Shown here in pieces: positions 24,066-32,906 of a DNA stretch of 32,906 nt (positions are counted from its first letter, which is position 1; each line of letters begins with the position of its first letter). Below the pieces are notes generated by a model. The model saw nothing but the letters and a program-made list of their open reading frames with translations, did not search any database and was not told the origin of the DNA. The DNA is from an uncultured Prevotella sp. (GTDB lineage: Bacteria > Bacteroidota > Bacteroidia > Bacteroidales > Bacteroidaceae): the NCBI GenBank assembly GCA_900557255.1, contig USSA01000015.1:1-32906 (forward strand), read 5' to 3'. A program made the translations under genes and the position numbers.

Positions 24066-25175
24066 CTACTTCACTACCTCTGGCTCAGCCTCATGAGACT
24101 TTACATGAGCCAGCGAGATGAATACTGCACTCAGCATGGTGAATACCAATGCCTGAATGTAGCTTACCAATACTTCGAGGAGCATCATAAAGGCGCTCAT
24201 CGCAACACTTACTATTGTCATACCCGTACCTGCCACATAGTTGGCGATAGCATTCTCACTGATGTTGAACATGATGAAAATGATAGCCGCAAACGAAAGT
24301 GCGATGGCGTGACCCGCCATCATGTTGGCGAAGAGTCGGATAATCAGAGCCAGCGGTTTCGTAAAGATTCCGAAGAGCTCGATGAATGGCATCAGTGGCA
24401 CAGGGACCTTCAACCAGGTTGGTACCTCAGGCCAGAAGATATCCTTCCAGTATTCCTTGGTACCGGTGAAGTTGGTGATGAGGAATGTCGTTACACCGAA
24501 GAATACGGTGCAGGCGATATTACCCGTCAGGTTACCACCACCTGGAGGGAATGGTACGATACCCATGATGTTCGCCACGAAGATAAAGAAGAAGCAAGTA
24601 AGCAACCATGGTGCGTACTTTGGCGCCTCCTTACCCAGGGTGGCCTCAATTACATCGGTATATACCGACATGATAAACATGTGCATCAGTCCCACAAATC
24701 CCTTTGGTGCAGGGTCATCCACCTTGTGCTTCCTGCACCAGCGGGCTGGTATCAGGACACAGAGCAACAGGATGATAGCATCGATGAAGAGCACGCAAAC
24801 GGTCTTCGTGATGGAGATGTCAAGCGGACGAACCTCCTGGCCTCCCACCTTCTCTACTATCTTGTTGGGATTCGCCTGCGCATCAGCGTTCTTGATCACC
24901 AGGTTGAAAGGTCCCGGACGGTCTCCATTGGCATCCTTCTCTTCCGAGAATTCGCTGCTGCAGAACACGTGCCAGCCCGAAGTGGTGTTAACGATGATTG
25001 GCAGATGAATCACTACGGGATGATCTCCCACCTTGGTGATATGCCATTCATAAGAATCCTTGATATGACCCCACAATATCTCTTTCACATCGATGTTCTC
25101 CTTAGCCGATACCTGCAGAGGTGCCAGCGTGAAGAGCAGCATCGCCATCAAGAGGAATTGCTTGAGATGTTTCAT
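24066..25175 (-). CDS. atpB: ATP synthase Fo a subunit with an exported N-terminal extension
   Basis: This is the proton-channel subunit that faces the c ring. The essential arginine lies in PLALIIRLFANMMAGHAIAL near residue 280, and five or so membrane segments follow the usual order. At 369 residues it is longer than the E. coli protein. The first 120 residues are an added N-terminal part with a cleavable-looking signal (LLMAMLLFTLAPLQVSAKE) and a soluble domain before the first core helix (VCVLFIDAIILLLCVLIPA). Such extensions are common in Bacteroidetes a subunits. It follows the small membrane-protein gene after 48 bases. Confidence 0.95.
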   Translation of the reverse strand: MKHLKQFLLMAMLLFTLAPLQVSAKENIDVKEILWGHIKDSYEWHITKVGDHPVVIHLPIIVNTTSGWHVFCSSEFSEEKDANGDRPGPFNLVIKNADAQANPNKIVEKVGGQEVRPLDISITKTVCVLFIDAIILLLCVLIPARWCRKHKVDDPAPKGFVGLMHMFIMSVYTDVIEATLGKEAPKYAPWLLTCFFFIFVANIMGIVPFPPGGGNLTGNIACTVFFGVTTFLITNFTGTKEYWKDIFWPEVPTWLKVPVPLMPFIELFGIFTKPLALIIRLFANMMAGHAIALSFAAIIFIMFNISENAIANYVAGTGMTIVSVAMSAFMMLLEVLVSYIQALVFTMLSAVFISLAHVKSHEAEPEVVK

Positions 25176-25223
25176 ATTCTTTAATTCTTACTTTTGTTTA
25201 TTAATTATTTATTTCAGAACCGC

Positions 25224-25667
25224 TTATGAAAGACGGTTCTTTTTCTCTACCCGAGCGAAGTAGATGCAGTCGAACACGAGAAGTACGACATAGAAAAGGG
25301 CGAAGATGGCGGTAAAGCCCAGAATGTTCTGCTTGTCGCATACCAGCACATAGATGAGGAACACCAATGTACCGGCCATCAGCTTCAAGACCAATGCCGC
25401 CAGATAGAACTTGGCGAGATTGGCTGGCGATGACTTTGCAACAGCCTTCCATGCTTCACCATAAGCAGTACTTGCAACGAGTGAGAATATCGCACTCACT
25501 ACCAGCGGGTTAACAACCTGGGCTATCATATCATCGCATTGAGCAGACAATCTACAGGCAAAGAGCACGGCAAGAGCCACTGCTGCTGTAAGCCACAAAG
25601 AAATCTGCTTATACCTGATACTCGCCTGTCTGATAGTCTGCAAGCGCAACTTTTCGTCTTTTTCCAT
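25224..25667 (-). CDS. Small membrane protein of the atp operon, position of AtpI
   Basis: This 147-residue protein has four hydrophobic segments near residues 27-44, 50-68, 84-108 and 117-138. It starts with a basic cytoplasmic part (MEKDEKLRLQTIRQASIRYKQ, in parts). It lies between atpC and atpB, where Bacteroidales operons keep a poorly conserved membrane protein that may do the job of AtpI in c-ring assembly. Sequence similarity to AtpI is not evident to me, so the role is inferred from position only. Pieces of other open frames in the area are shadows. Confidence 0.7.
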   Translation of the reverse strand: MEKDEKLRLQTIRQASIRYKQISLWLTAAVALAVLFACRLSAQCDDMIAQVVNPLVVSAIFSLVASTAYGEAWKAVAKSSPANLAKFYLAALVLKLMAGTLVFLIYVLVCDKQNILGFTAIFALFYVVLLVFDCIYFARVEKKNRLS

Positions 25668-25703
25668 TATCTAATAATTAATCACTAAAAATTAATCACT
25701 TAT

Positions 25704-25943
25704 CTAAACTTCTACGCAAAGGCTTACTTCGTTTTTCTTACATTCCACGAATCCGCCCTTGATGTTCATTACCTGCTTGCCTTCCTTGGTAGTGTATTCC
25801 ACCTTGCCCACTTCGAGCGAAGAGATGATAGGCGCGTGATCCTTGAGAATCTCGAACGAGCCGAGGGTTCCCGGAACCAGTACGCTCTCTACCTCACCCT
25901 GAAAGACTACTTTCTCAGGAGATACTATCTTTAGCTGTAACAT
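25704..25943 (-). CDS. atpC: ATP synthase F1 epsilon subunit, short form
   Basis: This 79-residue protein starts MLQLKIVSPEKVVFQGEVESV and has the conserved LGSFEILKDHAPIISSL, the beta-sandwich part of epsilon that binds gamma and the c ring. It lacks the C-terminal helical pair (about 50 residues in E. coli) that inhibits ATP hydrolysis. The frame ends cleanly at a stop codon with no continuing homology seen downstream, and short forms are usual in Bacteroidetes. It lies 120 bases after atpD, in a gap filled with heptad repeats. Confidence 0.93.
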   Translation of the reverse strand: MLQLKIVSPEKVVFQGEVESVLVPGTLGSFEILKDHAPIISSLEVGKVEYTTKEGKQVMNIKGGFVECKKNEVSLCVEV

Positions 25944-25959
25944 AATCCTTGTTTTTTAA

Positions 25960-25987
25960 TGTTAAGTGTTAAGTGTTAAGTGTTAAA
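25960..25987. repeat. Heptad repeat between atpD and atpC
   Basis: Four units: TGTTAAG three times and TGTTAAA. It is a variant of the TGTTGAA/G repeats seen in the capsule locus and lies just upstream of the atpC start. Confidence 0.9.
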
Positions 25988-26030
25988 TGATTCGTGTCTA
26001 AATCTCTAACGACCAAGCATTTGGATTCTT

Positions 26031-26057
26031 CACTCTTCACTCTTCACTCTTCACTCT
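26031..26057. repeat. Second heptad repeat between atpD and atpC
   Basis: Nearly four units of CACTCTT (AAGAGTG on the minus strand) directly after the atpD stop. The period is seven again but the unit differs from the TGTTGAR type. Confidence 0.9.
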
Positions 26058-26063
26058 CCAGGA

Positions 26064-27602
<1,539 letters not shown>

Positions 27603-27637
27603 TTAAAAATTATATATATTTACATTATTCTTGACTG

Positions 27638-27669
27638 CAAAAGTAACAACAATTTATGGAAACCACAAA
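27638..27669 (-). promoter_or_regulatory. Promoter of the ATP synthase operon
   Basis: On the minus strand TTTG (27666-27669), 20 bases, then TACTTTTG (27638-27645). This fits the consensus closely and puts the transcription start about 40 bases before the atpD ATG. Confidence 0.8.
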
Positions 27670-27749
27670 TTAATTAAAAGTTTTATTCGGCTTTTATACC
27701 TTATTAAACCATTTTTAGTTCCCTTTAAACCATTTTCCTATGCAAAAGC

Positions 27750-27781
27750 AAGAAGTCAGGAGTCCAAACTCCTCTCTTCTT
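27750..27781 (-). terminator. Terminator after pfkA
   Basis: On the minus strand AAGAAG and GGAGT pair with ACTCC and CTTCTT around a TTGG loop, with a small internal bulge. TTGCTTTTGC follows. It starts 18 bases after the pfkA stop and isolates pfkA from the atp promoter. Confidence 0.7.
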
Positions 27782-27798
27782 ACCCTTATCTCTATAAA

Positions 27799-28776
27799 TT
27801 AGATACTCAACTCGTCCAAAACCTTGATCAGTTTACGGTCGAATGGCTTATCTGAGCGGATGGCTTCAGAAAGCGGAACGTATACCACCTCGTTATTGCG
27901 TACACCAATCATCACATTGCGCTGTCCCTGCATGATAGCCTCGATGGCACCACAACCGGTACGGCTCGCAAGAATACGGTCACGGGCTGATGGACGGCCG
28001 CCACGCTGCAAGTGACCCAGGATAGATACACGTACATCAAACTCAGGGAACTCCTTGCGCACACGGTCGGCATAATAAAGAGCACCGCACTTAGGACTCT
28101 CTGACACGATGACGATACAACTCTTCTTAGACTTACGGATACCACGCTCCATGAATTGAGCCAACTGGTCTACATCGGTAGAATCCTCTGGAATGATAGC
28201 TGCCTCTGCTCCACTGGCGATAGCTGAATTCTGCGCCAGAAAACCGGCATCACGGCCCATCACCTCGATAAAGAAGATACGCTCGTGGCTCTGCGCAGTA
28301 TCACGGATGCGGTCTACACATTCTACGATGGTATTCATCGTAGTATCATAACCAATCGTATTGTCTGTACCAAAAAGGTCATTATCAATTGTTCCAGGCA
28401 ATCCGATGCAGCATACATCAAACTCACGTGCGAAATTCATCGCACCTGTCAGCGAACCGTTACCGCCAATCACGACAAGCGCATCTATTTCCTCTTTCTG
28501 AATCGTTTCAAATGCCTTCTGACGACCTTCCTCGGTCATGAATTCCTTAGAACGGGCTGTCTTCAGCATCGTACCACCTGTGCCGATGATACCGCTTACA
28601 TTCTCTGTAGAAAAGGTTTTAATTTCATCATTGATGAGACCATCGTAACCACGATAGATACCTTTCACAGTGAAACCGTTGTAGATAGCCGAACGGGTAA
28701 CCGCACGGATAGCAGCATTCATACCTGGAGCATCTCCTCCAGATGTTAAAATTCCAATAGTCTTAATCTTTGCCAT
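27799..28776 (-). CDS. pfkA: ATP-dependent 6-phosphofructokinase
   Basis: This 325-residue glycolytic enzyme phosphorylates fructose 6-phosphate. The ATP-binding start [19 protein letters not shown], the fructose 6-phosphate region [21 protein letters not shown], and [11 protein letters not shown] are all present. At the position corresponding to E. coli Gly104 the sequence has Gly, and at Gly124 (the G of LPGTIDND) it also has Gly, which fits ATP use over pyrophosphate. The neighbouring GGDGS motif of E. coli reads GGNGS here, so an Mg-ATP-contacting Asp is replaced by Asn; I believe this is a recurrent Bacteroidetes variant. The gene stands alone with its own terminator. Confidence 0.94.
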   Translation of the reverse strand: MAKIKTIGILTSGGDAPGMNAAIRAVTRSAIYNGFTVKGIYRGYDGLINDEIKTFSTENVSGIIGTGGTMLKTARSKEFMTEEGRQKAFETIQKEEIDALVVIGGNGSLTGAMNFAREFDVCCIGLPGTIDNDLFGTDNTIGYDTTMNTIVECVDRIRDTAQSHERIFFIEVMGRDAGFLAQNSAIASGAEAAIIPEDSTDVDQLAQFMERGIRKSKKSCIVIVSESPKCGALYYADRVRKEFPEFDVRVSILGHLQRGGRPSARDRILASRTGCGAIEAIMQGQRNVMIGVRNNEVVYVPLSEAIRSDKPFDRKLIKVLDELSI

Positions 28777-28877
28777 AACTATACCTTATTATATAATATA
28801 TATTTTTTTAATGTTAGTTTATTATCCTCTCAGGATGATGTTTTTCATCCATTAACCCTACATATACAGTAGGTATC

Positions 28878-28894
28878 CAAGGGTATACCCCTTG
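28878..28894 (-). terminator. Possible weak terminator after the antiporter gene
   Basis: CAAGGG and CCCTTG form a 6-bp stem around a 5-base loop, 21 bases after the nhaD stop. There is no good T run. Two more small hairpins follow before pfkA (CCTAC/GTAGG and GGATGA/TCATCC). No strong promoter box for pfkA was found in this 138-base gap. Confidence 0.3.
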
Positions 28895-28914
28895 CTTTGT
28901 TTGGACTTATCGAT

Positions 28915-30363
28915 TTAAATAATTAGGTTTGCGGCACCAGCCACCAGGATATGGGAAAGCCAAAGGATAGCAAGTCCGATGACGCCACCCACCAGAGCTT
29001 TCCAGCCAATATTGCGGAAATACCATCCCATGTGCATACGTTCCATCTTCATCAGGGCAAGACCGCTGATTGTACCGATACCAAGAACGTTACCACCAGC
29101 CATTACGCAATATGCAATCATCTGCCAGTAGATACCATTGGTATGATAATCAGTAAGCATGCTGAATGAAGGATCATTCACATTTGGCAGATCATGAAGG
29201 GAGAAAAAGTTCATGGCTGTAGCAAAGTTGTCAAGTACAGTACTGATGATACCAGCCAAGACGCCATGCAACAGCACGCCAGGACGCTTATCATCCATAC
29301 CGACAGAGTTGAGAAGAGTAGCAAAATCGTCAAAAGCGCCGGTCTCCTTCACCACTCCGATGGCAAGCATGATACCCATCACGAAGAGAATCATCTGGAC
29401 GACTCCGTATTGGAACACTCTAGGAGTGCGACGGTCAGCCATCGCATCCATATTCATGAGTTTACGATTGAATATCTCGTTCACGATCCAAAGTACGCCC
29501 AATACGCAGAGCGCACCGAGGAAAGGACTTAATTTCGTAATATTATGGAAGGTAGGGATAAACCACAATCCACCGATGCCCACAAAGAGCATCAGCAAGC
29601 GCTGCCATACATTGAGACGGGTATCATCCCCGCGGTATGGCATAGCAATCCATTCTGTCTCTACTCTTTCAGGCAGCATGCGCTGCATCAACAACAACGG
29701 AATGAGCCAGGCTGCAAGACATGGCAGCAGAAGCGACAGGAAATAATGAGTAGCCGTTACAGCACCCATATTCCACATCACCAGTCCTTCCGGATTTCCG
29801 ATAACGGTAAGAGCTCCGCCACAGTTGGCAGAAAGAAGAATGGCACCTCCATACACCATGCGCTGACGACGGTTTGGAATTACCCCATGCATCATCGTAA
29901 GCATCATCACTGTTGTAGTAAGATTATCGAGATTTGCCGAGATAACAAAGGTTACGGCAGCGAGAATCCACAGCATTTTCTTGGCGCTTCGGGTACGTAA
30001 CAACTGGCGTATGAAATCGAAGCAACCATTGTTATTGAGAATTTCAACTATCGTCATAGTAGCAAGCAGGAAAAGTACGATTTCTGCTGCTCTACCCACA
30101 TAAGGAAGGAAGATGTTACGGGCAATAAAATACTTCACCGTTGTACTGGTGGATTCTATCTCGTTCCACATTCCGAGATTCAGATAGCGCGAATAATCAG
30201 AAGAGTGCTCACTGGTCACGAAGTCCATACCGAAACAGATATAGAGAACCCATCCTACCGTTCCAGCAAAGATGGCTACGGCAGCACGGTTCACCTTGGT
30301 AATATTCTCGGTTGCAATGAGAATATATGCCAGTATCAGTATGGCAAGGATGACTAGTGTCAT
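28915..30363 (-). CDS. nhaD: NhaD-type Na+/H+ antiporter (ion transporter superfamily)
   Basis: This 482-residue inner-membrane protein is counted from MTLVILAILILAYILIATEN (30363); the upstream 16 residues of the open frame precede the promoter-derived start and look non-coding. It has about 12 membrane segments. Family motifs include ISANLDNLTTTVMMLTMM near residue 150 and SANCGGALTVIGNPEGLVMW near 180, and a second repeat has STVLDNFATAMNFFSL and GGNVLGIGTISGLALMKM. The paired NLDNLTT/LDNFATA motifs in two half repeats are typical of NhaD and related arsenite/citrate transporters. It would extrude Na+ using the proton gradient. The symbol follows the family, and the substrate is not proven. 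Confidence 0.87.
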   Translation of the reverse strand: MTLVILAILILAYILIATENITKVNRAAVAIFAGTVGWVLYICFGMDFVTSEHSSDYSRYLNLGMWNEIESTSTTVKYFIARNIFLPYVGRAAEIVLFLLATMTIVEILNNNGCFDFIRQLLRTRSAKKMLWILAAVTFVISANLDNLTTTVMMLTMMHGVIPNRRQRMVYGGAILLSANCGGALTVIGNPEGLVMWNMGAVTATHYFLSLLLPCLAAWLIPLLLMQRMLPERVETEWIAMPYRGDDTRLNVWQRLLMLFVGIGGLWFIPTFHNITKLSPFLGALCVLGVLWIVNEIFNRKLMNMDAMADRRTPRVFQYGVVQMILFVMGIMLAIGVVKETGAFDDFATLLNSVGMDDKRPGVLLHGVLAGIISTVLDNFATAMNFFSLHDLPNVNDPSFSMLTDYHTNGIYWQMIAYCVMAGGNVLGIGTISGLALMKMERMHMGWYFRNIGWKALVGGVIGLAILWLSHILVAGAANLII

Positions 30364-30399
30364 ATCATTTATTTTATTATATTCATTACATTTTGAACG

Positions 30400-30429
30400 C
30401 AAAGGTAACAATTATTTTGTAATCGCCAA
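30400..30429 (-). promoter_or_regulatory. Promoter of the nhaD gene
   Basis: On the minus strand TTGG (30426-30429), 18 bases, then TACCTTTG (30400-30407). The predicted start of transcription is about 30 bases before the ATG at 30363, which supports that start codon. Confidence 0.7.
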
Positions 30430-30818
30430 CATTTCGGTATTTTTTTTTAATGAATTTAACTCATTTTTCATACAAATGAAAATTTCGTCCGTTTTTTTTC
30501 TTTCGCCATTATTTTTCTTCCCTCTTCATTTTTATCATAGAATTAGATGAAAACACGGATAACAGAGAAGAACATCACAGGAAGAAATATCGAGGAGGAA
30601 GTTATCAGAATATTGAAAGGTTATGCGTATTATATATATTTATGTATTCCCCCGAAGGAACTCACCAAAAATAGCGATTTTAGTTAAATATTACTAACAA
30701 AAAGAAGAAAATCAAGAGTAAATTCCTGTAACTCAAAGAAAATGAGTAATTTTGCGCCCGATTTATACAATTCACATAAAGTCAAACTTTATTAATTTTA
30801 ATTTTTTAATTATTTTTT
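30430..30818 (+). other. Gene-free region upstream of rpsA
   Basis: This AT-rich region lies between divergent nhaD and rpsA. A probable rpsA -7 box TAATTTTG lies at 30747-30754, with only a weak TTCC 20 bases upstream. A 46-codon open frame (30547-30687) is present but shows no family features. The leader before the rpsA ATG is T-rich, as usual for highly expressed Bacteroidetes genes without a Shine-Dalgarno site. Confidence 0.5.
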
Positions 30819-32603
30819 ATGTCAGATTTAAAGAACGTAAAGCCATTGGACGACTTCAATTGGGATGAGTTTGAGAATGGCACAAGCGCAAACGTCAGCA
30901 AAACAGACCTCGAGAAGGCCTATGACGAAACTCTTAACAAGGTAACAGAACACCAGGTTGTAGAGGGTACAGTAATCTCTGTAGACAAGAAAGAGGTTAT
31001 CGTAAACATCGGTTACAAGAGCGATGGTATTATCCCTGCTTCAGAATTCCGTTACAACCCAGACCTCAAGGTAGGCGACAAGGTTGAGGTTTATGTAGAG
31101 AACCAGGAGGACGTAAAGGGTCAGTTGGTACTCTCTCACAAGAAGGCTCGCCTCAGCAAGTCTTGGGAGCGTGTTAATGCAGCTCTCGAGAACGAGGAAG
31201 TTATCCAGGGTTACATCAAGTGCCGCACTAAGGGCGGTATGATCGTTGACGTTTTCGGTATCGAAGCTTTCTTGCCAGGAAGCCAGATCGACGTTCACCC
31301 TATACGCGACTACGACGTATTCGTAGGCAAGACAATGGAGTTCAAGGTTGTAAAGATCAACCAGGAGTTCCGCAATGTCGTTGTATCTCACAAGGCTCTC
31401 ATCGAGCAGGAGCTCGAGCAGCAGCGTAAGGAGATCATCGGCAAACTCGAGAAGGGTCAGATCCTCGAGGGTACTGTTAAGAACATCACTACTTACGGTG
31501 TATTCGTTGACCTCGGCGGTGTTGACGGTTTGATCCACATCACAGACCTCTCTTGGGGCCGCGTAAGCGATCCACACGAGGTTGTATCTCTCGACCAGAA
31601 GATTAACGTTGTTATCCTCGACTTCGATGAGGAGAAGAAGCGTATTGCTCTCGGTTTGAAGCAGCTCACTCCACATCCATGGGATGCACTTGATCCAAAC
31701 CTCAAGGTAGGTGACCACGTGAAGGGTAAGGTAGTGGTTATGGCTGACTATGGTGCATTCGTTGAGATTGCTCCAGGTGTAGAGGGCTTGATCCACGTAT
31801 CTGAAATGTCTTGGAGCCAGCACTTGCGTTCTGCTCAGGACTTCATGAAGGTAGGTGACGAGGTAGAGGCAGTTATCCTTACTCTCGACCGCGCTGAGCG
31901 CAAGATGAGCCTTGGTATCAAGCAGCTCAAGGAAGATCCATGGGAGGCTATTGAGACTAAGTATCCTGTTGGCAGCAAGCACACAGCTAAGGTTCGCAAC
32001 TTCACTAACTTCGGTATCTTCGTAGAGCTCGAGGAAGGTGTTGATGGTTTGATCCACATCTCTGACCTCTCTTGGACTAAGAAGGTTAAGCACCCATCTG
32101 AGTTCACTTCTGTAGGCGCTTCTATCGACGTAGTAGTTCTCGAAATCGATAAGGAGAACCGTCGCTTGAGCCTCGGCCACAAGCAGTTGGAGAAGAACCC
32201 ATGGGATGAGTATGAGGCAATCTACACTCCTGGTTCTGTTCACCAGGGTACTATCACTGAGTTGATGGACAAGGGTGCTGTTGTAGCTCTCGCTGAGGGT
32301 GGTGAAGGTTTCGCTACTCCTAAGCACCTCACTAAGGAGGACGGCACAATGGCTAAGAAGGGCGAGACTCTCGACTTCAAGGTTATCGAGTTCGTTAAGG
32401 AGACAAAGCGCATCATCCTCTCTCACTCTCGTACATTCGAGGAGGGTAACGAGCCAGTTGCTAAGCCAGCTCACAAGCGTGCAAACGGCGGTCGCAAGAA
32501 CAACAACGAGACAGCTATGATCAACAACGTTGCTGCTAGCACATCACTCGGTGATATCGATGCACTCGCCAAGTTGAAGGCTCAGATGGAGGGCAAGGCT
32601 TAA
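30819..32603 (+). CDS. rpsA: 30S ribosomal protein S1
   Basis: This 594-residue protein brings mRNA to the small ribosomal subunit. Six S1/OB-fold repeats can be seen, beginning near residues 46, 127, 213, 298, 385 and 472. Repeats three to five carry the strong RNA-binding pattern (YGVFVDLGGVDGLIHITDLSW, YGAFVEIAPGVEGLIHVSEMSW and FGIFVELEEGVDGLIHISDLSW, each read in parts). The final 45 residues are a basic, low-complexity tail (KPAHKRANGGRKNNNE). Codon use is strongly biased, which creates a long false open frame on the opposite strand. In a phylum with few Shine-Dalgarno sites, S1 is expected to be important for initiation. Confidence 0.96.
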   Translation: MSDLKNVKPLDDFNWDEFENGTSANVSKTDLEKAYDETLNKVTEHQVVEGTVISVDKKEVIVNIGYKSDGIIPASEFRYNPDLKVGDKVEVYVENQEDVKGQLVLSHKKARLSKSWERVNAALENEEVIQGYIKCRTKGGMIVDVFGIEAFLPGSQIDVHPIRDYDVFVGKTMEFKVVKINQEFRNVVVSHKALIEQELEQQRKEIIGKLEKGQILEGTVKNITTYGVFVDLGGVDGLIHITDLSWGRVSDPHEVVSLDQKINVVILDFDEEKKRIALGLKQLTPHPWDALDPNLKVGDHVKGKVVVMADYGAFVEIAPGVEGLIHVSEMSWSQHLRSAQDFMKVGDEVEAVILTLDRAERKMSLGIKQLKEDPWEAIETKYPVGSKHTAKVRNFTNFGIFVELEEGVDGLIHISDLSWTKKVKHPSEFTSVGASIDVVVLEIDKENRRLSLGHKQLEKNPWDEYEAIYTPGSVHQGTITELMDKGAVVALAEGGEGFATPKHLTKEDGTMAKKGETLDFKVIEFVKETKRIILSHSRTFEEGNEPVAKPAHKRANGGRKNNNETAMINNVAASTSLGDIDALAKLKAQMEGKA

Positions 32604-32650
32604 TCTTAAACAGATCAGGCATTTGCTATTCATTAGCTAAATAACATTCA

Positions 32651-32692
32651 GGGGACTGAAATTTCAGTAATGAGATATCAGTTCCCTTTTTT
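32651..32692 (+). terminator. Terminator of rpsA
   Basis: GGGGACTGA (32651-32659) pairs with TCAGTTCCC (32678-32686) with one G-U pair, directly followed by six T. Confidence 0.85.
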
Positions 32693-32827
32693 ATTATGTG
32701 TATTAAAAAAAATAAACTATCGGGCACTATTTGCCTACTTTGGTAAACTCATCTCTACTAATTCATGTCCTAAAACCACTAATTCATGGTATTTTTCTAT
32801 AAAAACATGTCGAAAAACACAAAAACC

Positions 32828-32859
32828 TTTGGTGGTTTAAAGTTTTCTGTTTATCTTTG
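32828..32859 (+). promoter_or_regulatory. Promoter reading off the right edge
   Basis: TTTG (32828-32831), 20 bases, then TATCTTTG (32852-32859), a near-perfect consensus. The gene it serves lies outside the window. The last bases contain a small GAAAGC/GCTTTC hairpin. Nothing else is seen in 32693-32827. Confidence 0.75.
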
Positions 32860-32906
32860 CAGAAGATAAGCTGCACTCGGCAATTTGAAAGCAAGCTTTC
32901 ATTGCG

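Noticed and set aside
24093..25184. 363-codon open frame antisense to atpB
   Set aside because: It lies fully opposite atpB, which is clearly coding, and has no recognisable domain.
30547..30687. 46-codon open frame between nhaD and rpsA
   Set aside because: It starts with ATG, but there are no family features and no good promoter, and the C-terminal half is AT-driven. It could not be supported as a gene.
31041..32474. 477-codon open frame antisense to rpsA
   Set aside because: It mirrors the strongly biased codons of rpsA, is rich in Leu, Val and Asn without motifs, and has no promoter of its own. It is a shadow of the ribosomal gene.

Overview
The window looks like chromosomal DNA from a Bacteroidales bacterium, most likely Prevotella or Segatella. 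The evidence is promoters of the Bacteroidetes type (TTTG/TTGG, about 20 nt, TAnnTTTG), an UpxY/NusG-like capsule antiterminator, a VirE-DUF4248-HU-amidase-smalltalk cassette, an ATP synthase operon in the order atpD-C-x-B-E-F-H-A-G, and a six-repeat ribosomal protein S1. The genus is an inference; no marker search was possible.

Positions 1-19800 hold a capsule/exopolysaccharide locus read on the minus strand, starting at the right. A promoter with a T15 run in its spacer and a structured leader precede upxY. Then follow a Wza-like export lipoprotein, a Wzc-like tyrosine autokinase and a CpsB-type phosphatase that appears to lack its C-terminus. After an interruption come UDP-glucose dehydrogenase (ugd), a UDP-glucuronate 4-epimerase, an acetyltransferase broken at a G7 run, an EpsG-type polymerase, a GT-B glycosyltransferase and a Wzx flippase at the left edge. 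Ugd and the epimerase supply UDP-uronic acids, the glycosyltransferase and acetyltransferase build and decorate the repeat unit, Wzx and EpsG/Wzy flip and polymerise it, and Wza/Wzc/CpsB export it and control chain length.

Three accessory blocks interrupt the locus. (i) A plus-strand cassette at about 10.1-14.8 kb encodes a VirE_N/VirE ATPase, a DUF4248 protein, an HU-like protein, a peptidoglycan amidase and a 30-residue smalltalk protein, with a long inverted repeat and a small divergent gene on its left. (ii) A ParE-type toxin-antitoxin pair lies between two copies of a bipartite direct repeat. (iii) An AAA ATPase/RloB pair, probably an anti-phage system, lies between the intact ugd and a second diverged copy of the ugd 3' end, as if inserted there or left by recombination.

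Positions 19900-32906 are core genome: the nine-gene ATP synthase operon (minus strand, strong promoter, hairpin terminator, and a large stem-loop right after atpE), pfkA, a NhaD-type antiporter, and rpsA on the plus strand with its own terminator. The window ends just after a good promoter whose gene lies outside.

A heptanucleotide repeat family (TGTTGAR/TGTTAAG) occurs at four places, one of them in frame inside ugd.
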